Positions 56,357 to 64,000 of a DNA stretch of 64,000 nucleotides are shown here, one piece after another. The position numbers and the translations under genes are program-made. Position 1 is the stretch's first letter, and every line of letters starts with the position of its first letter. Origin of the DNA: Orobanche coerulescens (Eukaryota; Streptophyta; Magnoliopsida; Lamiales; Orobanchaceae); assembly GCA_033398695.1 (NCBI GenBank), contig CM065811.1, positions 116,173,501-116,237,500 on the forward strand, given 5' to 3'. The notes under the pieces were generated by a model. That model saw only the letters and a program-made list of their open reading frames with translations, did no database searches and had not been told where the DNA came from.

Positions 56357-57834
56357 TGTTGGGTTTTCTATGTATCGAATACAGAATAATCGGAGTAAAA
56401 ACGCAGCGGAACAATAAATGTGAAAACCCAATTTAGGATCTCATGCAGTAATTTAATTGTTTAACTAAAGAGTTAATCGAATTACCTTAATCCGATTGAA
56501 CAATTCTAGATCCGGACTAGAAGCAGATGAATATCTCCTTCCTCTTTTGGTGATCCACACACGAACAATTCCACAAGCCGGATTGCTAGATCCTTACGAA
56601 TAATATTGATAAATAGTACAACACAAATTCCTTACTAGAAGGATTGTACTATTGATCAAGATCAACTAAGGGAAGAGGGATGATCGACTCCGTTCTCCTA
56701 CAATATGATGTAGATGGCCGATTTTTCTTCTCCTTGAAGGGCCGATTTTTAGGTCTTGTATTCTCATAACAACTCCTTGTCCAAGACCTTATATATATAT
56801 ACTAAGTAAACCCTAGATTCAATAATCTAGTATTTGCTTAGTTGCCCCTCAACTTATTAAATAATACAATATATATAATATCCAATATTATATATATTAC
56901 TTATTATTTAATCTCCTTATAAATATAATATCCAATATTATATTTATTATTCCCGATTGATATTTATTCCTACTTGTCTATAATTGTCGTATGTGTGACC
57001 CAAAGGCTTATATTATGTTGGCAATTATTTAATACCTTATTAAATAATAAATCATAAGCGGCCTCTAGCAAGACATTATGATTACCCAAATAATATAAGT
57101 TAATAGTCCATTAAACCTTTTAACGTGTCAAATCCCTTTGTCACGCGATATCATATTTGAACTAAGTCATGGAGTCTGTCATACTTATTTATGTTCAAAT
57201 GCTTTCTCGATCTTAAGTAGATGATTGAATCAAATGACTCTTCATTTGAGCATGGCCATGCATTTCCTTGATCCTACTTATCGAGGCCCACAGATATCTC
57301 TCTCACTTAAGAGAGGGACAAATCCCCATCTTGATTATTCATTGCCTCTACATGACTCCCACTAATCCCGATCGCTAACCTTTATGATCACCATGTTTGA
57401 GATGACGTTGGATTACGTCAAGGCATAGCGATTATCATGTTGGACTCTATGATAATCTCGTGTTCAAGGATTTATTGACATCGTATTGAGATTCACTTAT
57501 GACATTTCCATGCGGTGATCTCAATGCGGGTCGGTCCATATTAGTTCTCCAACCAATACCCATAAGATTGATCCGTACCATACGCATAATCATCCGATGA
57601 TTATCAATCAAACTTATACTAGTATATTAATCACTTGAGTCTCTACTCAACGCGATTTTACGGGGACATTTGAATAATCTTATTATTCGTGAATAACTAT
57701 TATTCGATTATTATAATATTAAAACATGCACACATTATAATAATCAACGAAATAAATGATATCAAATAACTTTATTTAAATGTGACAATTACAAATCTAG
57801 GCACATCGAATGTCCTAGGGCACTATTCCCAACA
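56357..57834 (-). repeat. copia-3 3' LTR
   Basis: 1478 bp, TGTTGGGTTTTC to TTCCCAACA. AT-rich middle with repeated ATATAATATCCAATATTATA words (56865-56945). Confidence 0.93.
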
Positions 57835-57848
57835 ATCTCCCACTTGCA
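57835..57848 (-). promoter_or_regulatory. copia-3 polypurine tract
   Basis: TGCAAGTGGGAGAT on the minus strand directly before TGTTGGG; nearly the same as in copia-1. Confidence 0.9.
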
Positions 57849-60800
57849 CTAGGACCATTCATACATGACTTTTAGTCCTATCGCTCTAGCATGCTCAACA
57901 TGCTTTCCTTGTGAGAGAGGCTTGGTAAGTGGATCTGCAACATTCTCTTCCGTTGCTACTTTGCATATTGTAATATCTCCTCGTCACGATCTCTCCGACT
58001 AGGTGATATTTTCTGAGTATATGTTTGGAATTATGATGGGACCTAGGCTCTTTAGCTTGTGCAATAGCACCATTATTGTCACAATAAAGGCTTATGGGAC
58101 CACTGGATGGTTGGCACCACTCCTAGTTCGGTAACGAACTTCTTGATCCATACGGCTTCCTTAGCCGCATCCGATCTTGCCAGTACTCGGCTTCAGAATA
58201 GAATCGGCAACCGTGCTTTGCTTGGAACTCTTCCAACTCACAGCACCTCCATTCAATACAAACACATAACCAGTTTGCGATTTGAAATCGTCTCTGTCGG
58301 TTTCGAAACTTGCATCGGCGTAACCTCTTACAGCCAGCTCGTTTCCCACCCCTCCATAAACTAGGAAATCATCCTTAGTTCTTCTCAAGTACTTTAGGAT
58401 GGTTTTCACTGTTGTCCAGTGACTTTCACCTGGATTCGATTGGTATCGACTTGTCATACTAAGAGCAAACGATACATCTGGTCGAGTACAAATCATGGCA
58501 TACATGATCGATCCAATAGCCGAAGCGTATGGTATCTTGCTCATACGGGCTCGCTCATCAGGAGTCTTAGGACTCTGAGTCTCACTCAGATGAATGCCAT
58601 GTGACATTGGCAAGAGTCCTCTCTTGGAGTCTTGCATATTGAACCTCTTCAATATTTTATTAATGTATGTACTTTGACTCAGACCAATCAATCTCTTTGA
58701 TCTATCTCTATAGATCTTTATCCCAAGAATGTAAGCACTTCTCCTAAGTCTTTCATTGAGAAACAACTTCCCAACCAAGTCTTGGTATGCGCAAGGTGGG
58801 AATGTCATTTCCAATGAGTAATATGTCATCTACATATAAGACTAAGAAAACAACTATTCTCCCACTAACCTTCTTGTACACACAAGGTTCATCTTCATTT
58901 GAATGAACCCAAACTCTTTGTGATTTCATCAAAACGAAGATTCCAGCTCCGAGAAGCCTGCTTCAACCCATAAATGGATCTTTGAAGCTTGCAAACCCTT
59001 TTAGAATTTTCTGGATGAACAAAACCTTCAGGTTGTGTCATATACACATCCTCGAGTAAGTTTCCATTAAGGAATGCTGTTTTGACATCCATTTGCCATA
59101 TTTCATAATCATAGTATGCGGCAATGGCAAATAAAATTCTAATTGATTTAAGCATGACTACTGGCGAAAAGGTCTCATCATAGTCAACACCATGAATCAT
59201 CATAACCTTTTGCCACTAGTCTAGCTTTATAGGCTTGCAGATTATCATCCATGTCTTTCTTCTTTTTATAGACCCATTTGCACCCAATGGTTTTAACACC
59301 CTCAGGTGGATCTATCAAGTTCCAAACTTGATTGTCATACATGGATTGCATCTCAGACTTCATGGCTTCTAGCCATTCCTCGGACTCTGGTCCTGAAGCA
59401 GCTTCTGTATAGGTACTAGGCTCATCATCTATGAGCGATGCATCATCATCCTGCTACGAGATAACCATATCTCTCAGGTTCATGTCGCATCCTATCAGAT
59501 CTGCGTGGGACTTGTGTACTTTGAATGGGCTCTTCAACTGTTTGTTGAGCTTGTTCGGTTTCCATCGGTGAAGCGATGTCTTCTTGTGGTTCTCGAGTTT
59601 CCTCGAGAATTACTCTTCTCCCACTGTCTCTTTTGGAAATAAATTCCCTTTCTAAGAATACAGCATTTCGAGCAACAAACACTTTGTTCTCTGCGGGCTT
59701 GTAAAAGTAATATCCTTTAGTTTCCTTAGGATATCCCACAAATAAACATCTTTCGTATCCGTTGCCGCTTGTCAAACACTTGGCGCCTTACGCAACCCCA
59801 GATCTTTAGAAAAGACAAGTTTGGTCTTTTACTCCATTTCTCAAATGGTGTCTTTTCAATCGCTTTAGATGGAACACGGTTAAGGGTGAATCTTTGCTTT
59901 CTAAGGCGTGGCCCCAAAATGATAATGGAAGCTCTGTTCGACTCATCATGGATCGAACCATATCTAATAAAGTTCGATTCCTCCTCTCGGACACTCCGTT
60001 ATCCGAGGTGTGCCGGGAGGAGTAAGTTGCGAAACAATTCCACAACTCCTAAGATGATCATCGAATTCTTGGCTCAAGTATTCCCCACCTCGATCGATCG
60101 AAGGGCTTTAATTGTCTTGCCAAGTTGATTCTCGTACTTCATTGGAATATTTTGAACATTTCAAAAGATTCATGTTTATACTTCATAAGATAAATATATC
60201 CATATCGGCTAAAATCATCGGTGAATGTAATGAAGTATTGGTATCCGCCTCGGCATGAGTGCTAAGAGGTCCGCATACATCGCATGTATTAGGCCTAATA
60301 GATCACTAGCCCTTTCTCCATGACCGGTGAAAGGATTCTTCGTCATCTTGCCCAATAAACAAGATTCGCATGTCCCATATGATTTATAGTCAAAAGAGTC
60401 TAAAAGTCCATCATTATGGAGTTTAGAAATGCGTTTCGTTTATGTGACCAAGTCGACAATGCCATAAGTAAGTCGGATTAGAATCATTGAGCTTAGGTTT
60501 CTTGGATGCAATGTTATAGACTTCCAAAGTGTCGGACTCATCTAGATCAATATTGTAAAGGCCGGTGTATAACTGCGGTACCATAAAGCAAGTCATCAAA
60601 GAAAATACGAATGATCTTATTCTTAATAAGAAAAGCGTAACCTTCACAATCTAATGTAGAAACCGAAATAATATTCCTATTCATAGCGGGAACATAATAG
60701 CAATTGTTCAAAACTAACAAAAGCCCATTGGGCAAAACTAGATCATAAGTTCCTACGGCTAGTGCGGCAACTCTTGCTCCATTGCCAACTCTTAGATCTA

Positions 60801-60900
60801 CTTCCCCTTTCTTGATTCTCTCGCTTCTCCTTTGCACATTTGTACAAATGTGAGATCCACATCCAGTATCTAATACCCGGGAGTTAGAGGTAGATAAGTT
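57849..60900 (-). pseudogene. copia-3 pol (PR-IN-RT-RH), frameshifted
   Basis: From the minus strand: protease with LDTGCGSHIC (DTG codons 60870-60862), continuing in 60837-60547 (NCYYVPAMNRNIISVSTLD); GAG-pre-integrase (LWHCRLGHINETHF, 60647-60423); integrase fragments (GVSERRNRTLLDMVRSMMSR, 60045-59806); the linker (59775-59446); RT with VDYDETFSPVVMLKSIR and MDVKTAFLNG (59203-58895); YVDD at 58836-58825; then RT end and RNase H (58829-58161, RGYADASFETDRDDFKSQTG). A separate frame restores the C-terminal tail to a stop at 57851-57849, just before the PPT. At least six frame changes. Confidence 0.87.
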
Positions 60901-60970
60901 AACTTCTATAACAAATATACTGTGGCGGTCTCACCGCCTTGGTACGCTTTAGCTCTTCCAAGTAAATCTT

Positions 60971-61755
60971 GCAATTTCTTTTCCAGTGTCACGGTTTATT
61001 GCAATGATGGCAATTTCCATCTTTGGGAGCTTTAGCCTTGAAACCCGGCCTAGTAGGGTCTTTAGATTTGGCAACTTTTGCCTTACCCTTGCCCTTGCCT
61101 TTGTTCTTAAAGGATTTCCCTTTCTTGACCATCAACACATGGTTTGGTTTCTTCTTAATATTCGCTCACCGTTTTAAGCATCCCATGCGGCTAAGAATGG
61201 ACTTCTCCATCTCATTCATATTATAGTTCATAATGAACTCGACCGAAACTTTCGGCAATGAGTTTAGGATCACATCCGTGAAGAGCACCTTAGAAAGTGG
61301 AAAACCAAGCCTTTCAAGATCATCAATAAAACCTTTCATCTTGAGCACGTGAGCACCGAGATGTCCCTCAACCATCTTGCAAGCATACAAGGCTTGAAAG
61401 GTCTCATACCTCTCTTGCCTAGCATGCTTCGAGAAAGTTTCCTTGAGGTGAGCATTTAGCTCATTAGCTTCCATTTCCTCCAGATTCTTCTGAAGTTCTG
61501 GACAAATGGTGGCCAACATAAGACAACCGACATCAATGGAATCATCACAATGTTTCTTCCATTTGTCTTTTGTTGCTTTATTTGCATTGTCACCGCTCAT
61601 CGGGAATTTCTTCCTCAAGAACATACTGACTTTCTTTCTTGAGAACTATTCTCGTGCTCGGATCCAATCCAGGATAGTTCTTTGCCATTTTCTTTCAGCT
61701 TGTCCTTCTCAAGGACGGATCGCAGTGAAATGGTGGATGTGTTGTTTGATGCCAT
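60971..61755 (-). pseudogene. copia-3 gag with zinc knuckle, frameshifted
   Basis: ATG at 61755 gives MASNNTSTISLRSVLEKDKL; the capsid domain follows in 61624-61166 (CDDSIDVGCLMLATICPELQ, then ARQERYETFQALYACKMVEG). The zinc knuckle (61012-60971) keeps C-H-H-C, then H and C, but has TGA in place of the codon before the histidine. Frame changes lie near 61640 and 61170. Confidence 0.83.
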
Positions 61756-63400
61756 TCTACAAAATTCAATATGCAAAATATTTAGTCTTATTATTTTATT
61801 TCTCGAAAAATACTCCCACTAAAACAAAGTACCCTCAATTTACAACATTTGTAATTTTAGTGGGCTAAGATCCCATTTCGCACAATCCTAAACTCAGCTT
61901 TGGCATGACGCCTAGAATTGAACTACTTTAGGTGGATAACTCTTTATCGATTACATCATATGTAACTCTTAGATTATGTCATGGGATTTGGCATCGTATG
62001 CCCAAGCATGTTATAATCCCATCTTATGCCTTAAGGTTCAAAACTATTTTGATTTCCAAGTTCATTAAACGTATAGGTATCACCATTACCTATCCTACCT
62101 TACTAAGATAATCCGAGTGCCCAGCTTTGGCATGACCCACTCATGATGATCGAAGTCTTGATAGGTGTTTTTCAAATGAACGGCATTAAAATTTTAACGA
62201 GGATTTTTATCCTATGTTAATGTCTATGTTTGCTAACATACATCTAAACATACATAGCATCACATACATGCATAAATTTAAACATACATCGCATCACATG
62301 ACAATAAAGCATAGGACCGTGCATAGCATGACCATAATCCTAACGTGATTTTCATGAGCCAACATGAAAATCACAAAGGTCATCTAAAGGGTTAAATATG
62401 GTCTTCATTGATCTTCCAACTCCTTGGAACGTCATACGCGATCAATTTGCTCCTCGAGTCCATCTATCTCGTCCTTCTTGTCTTCATTACATTAATGAAA
62501 TTTAATACTACACTAATAAATTAAATTACAAGAAGTACAAACGACACGCAGGCCGTAAAATAATAAACAATTTAAATAGACGACTCGCAGGCCGTAAAAC
62601 CAACCCATAAGAAATTAAATTATCCAATCACATTGGTCAATTTATGGTCATGCCATACACCACACACATACCATAAATAATTATCAAATAATTAATAAAG
62701 CATGTAATATACTAAATAATCAATTTATCGACAATCGACAATAATTAAAATTTGAGTCATCACATGAACAAAATCGGACTCGGCCGAGATGGTCGCCATT
62801 GTGATCTGGCAGGTTTGCCGGGTTCGAAACTCCGGGTTGCGGTTGCAACATTTTGCAACTATTATTTCCAAATTTACTTTTATGTTAAAGGGCTTATAAT
62901 AAAAGGATTACTTTGAAATTACCAAACAGTTCAGTAGAGATGGAAAATCGCGGATTTTAAGGCAATGGACTCGGGTTCGAATCCGTGTTTTGCGGAATTA
63001 ATTTTGCAATATTAAAACAGATTTCATGCCTTTAATAAAACATCCGTGAGAAAAATTCCAAAACAAAATTGCGGCGCACTTGGTAAGTAGCAAGGTCGGC
63101 TGGACCACTGTGGTTCGAACCCCGGTGATGCAAAATCAATTTTTGCTAATTAATACAACCCGCGGGTCCAGGCCCGACCCGACCCGGACCCGAATCTGCC
63201 CGACCTGCCCGAATCGCATCTTGTTCAGGCGATTCGGGACGATTTATGCAGCTTGATCCGTAAAATTATTTTTGACGATCCGATTTAATCAAATTAAACG
63301 AGAAAAATTATTTTATAAAATCCATATTTTATAAACATAATCAAGAACATAATTTACACATAAATATGTTCTACACAAACAATTAAATTACATGCAAGTT
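61756..63400 (-). other. copia-3 5' leader (untranslated)
   Basis: About 1.6 kb without coding sequence. Holds CAGCTTTGGCATGAC twice (near 61897 and 62113), CATACAT-rich repeats (62235-62300), two CGCAGGCCGTAAAA copies (62549 and 62587), and three tRNA-like modules (62785-63130). Confidence 0.7.
62785..63130 (+). repeat. three tRNA-like modules with B-box motifs in copia-3 leader
   Basis: GGTTCGAAACTCC (62821), GGTTCGAATCC (62974) and GGTTCGAACCC (63112) each match the tRNA B-box/T-arm consensus and lie 153 and 138 bp apart. Each is preceded by a D-arm-like stretch (such as ACTTGGTAAGTAGC near 63078) and followed by a TTTTGC-type tail. They lie antisense to the element. Not intact tRNA genes. 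Confidence 0.5.
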
Positions 63401-63412
63401 GGCTCGATACCC
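63401..63412 (-). promoter_or_regulatory. copia-3 primer binding site (diverged)
   Basis: GGGTATCGAGCC on the minus strand, two bases after the LTR end. It resembles TGGTATCAGAGC but is imperfect, and the following CAACTTGC is not Met-specific. Placed mainly by position. Confidence 0.55.
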
Positions 63413-63414
63413 TT

Positions 63415-64000
63415 TGTTGGGTTTTCTATGTATCGAATACGGAATAATCGGAGTAAAAACGCAGCGGAACAATAAATGTGAAAACCCAATTTAGGATCTC
63501 ATGCAGTAATTTAATTGTTTAACTAAAGAGTTAATCGAATTACCTTAATCCGATTGAACAATTCTAGATCCGGACTAGAAGCAGATGAATATCTCCTTCC
63601 TCTTTTGGTGATCCACACACGAACAATTCCACAAGCCGGATTGCTAGATCCTTACGAATAATATTGATAAATAGTACAACACAAATTCCTTACTAGAAGG
63701 ATTGTACTATTGATCAAGATCAACTAAGGGAAGAGGATGATCGACTCCGTTCTCCTACAATATGATGTAGATGGCCGATTTTTCTTCTCCTTGAAGGGCC
63801 GATTTTTAGGTCTTGTATTCTCATAACAACTCCTTGTCCAAGACCTTATATATATATACTAAGTAAACCCTAGATTCAATAATCTAGTATTTGCTTAGTT
63901 GCCCCTCAACTTATTAAATAATACAATATATATAATATCCAATATTATATATATTACTTATTATTTAATCTCCTTATAAATATAATATCCAATATTATAT
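63415..64000 (-). repeat. copia-3 5' LTR (partial, leaves window)
   Basis: Matches the first 587 bp of 56357-57834 with two differences. Confidence 0.93.

Larger units (their letters stand above)
56357..64000 (-). mobile_element. copia-3: Ty1/copia element, 5' LTR runs off the window
   Basis: Minus-strand element: 3' LTR 56357-57834, PPT, pol, gag, long leader, primer site, and 586 bp of the 5' LTR from 63415. Over the overlapping 586 bp the LTRs differ at only two positions by eye (one substitution, one 1-bp indel). Despite this apparent youth, gag and pol carry many frame breaks. Left target copy GCATG (56352-56356). Confidence 0.92.

Noticed and set aside
62785..63130. Functional tRNA genes
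   Set aside because: Only the T-arm/B-box part is convincing; acceptor and anticodon arms do not form proper pairs, so I report tRNA-like modules instead.

Overview
This window looks like plant (probably eudicot) nuclear heterochromatin made almost entirely of nested LTR retrotransposons. I see no single-copy host gene, rRNA, functional tRNA or bacterial feature. The plant call rests on Tekay-like Ty3/gypsy elements with a C-terminal chromodomain-like region, Ty1/copia elements with YVDD reverse transcriptases, and mostly Met-initiator-type primer sites (TGGTATCAGAGC). The species is not identifiable from the sequence. Nearly every coding region is broken by stops or frameshifts.

Layout, left to right. 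(1) 1-2711: a broken antisense ORF of Athila/Tat type (minus) beside a plus-oriented Tat-like LTR. (2) 2712-14949: copia-2a (plus), whose 5' LTR is split by a complete copia-1 (minus, 2875-12191, TSD AGAAA). (3) 14950-15465: 3' remnant of a minus-strand gypsy element, G. (4) 15466-29777: element A (minus), a non-coding gypsy derivative with about 3 kb LTRs. Its 3' LTR is split by composite element B (minus, 15656-24019, TSD AATAC), which has three LTRs (B-C-B) and two non-coding internal segments. (5) 29778-48263: element D1 (plus, Tekay-like), inserted in the 5' LTR of A and itself split in pol by element F (plus, 34634-43988, TSD GAATT). (6) 48264-53289: E (plus), a second member of the A family in opposite orientation, lacking its 5' LTR. 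(7) 53290-54806: D2, a second D pol fragment. (8) 54807-56356: copia-2b, a second copia-2 copy that starts at the predicted RNA start. (9) 56357-64000: copia-3 (minus), running off the right edge.

Relative insertion order from nesting: A went into G; B and D1 into A; F into D1; E into D2; copia-1 into copia-2a; copia-3 into copia-2b. At least two junctions (48263/48264 and 54806/54807) are not simple insertions.

The most unusual signal is a cis-element architecture shared by the gypsy families. (i) Each complete LTR has an array of short GC-rich inverted repeats in U3, ending just before a TATA-like box; the motif changes between families (TAGCG-NN-CGCTA, GTGCCGCGGCAC, GACACGG-CCGTGTC). (ii) A hairpin with changing arms and a purine GGA-type loop lies just before the polypurine tract. 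(iii) The last 30-34 nt of each LTR form an imperfect dyad resembling a miniature LTR (TGTAA...TTACA). (iv) The leader carries a GTAAGT donor, and in D and F a polypyrimidine-CAG acceptor lies one base before the gag ATG. The coding-free A, B and E elements keep most of these signals, as expected of non-autonomous elements mobilised in trans.
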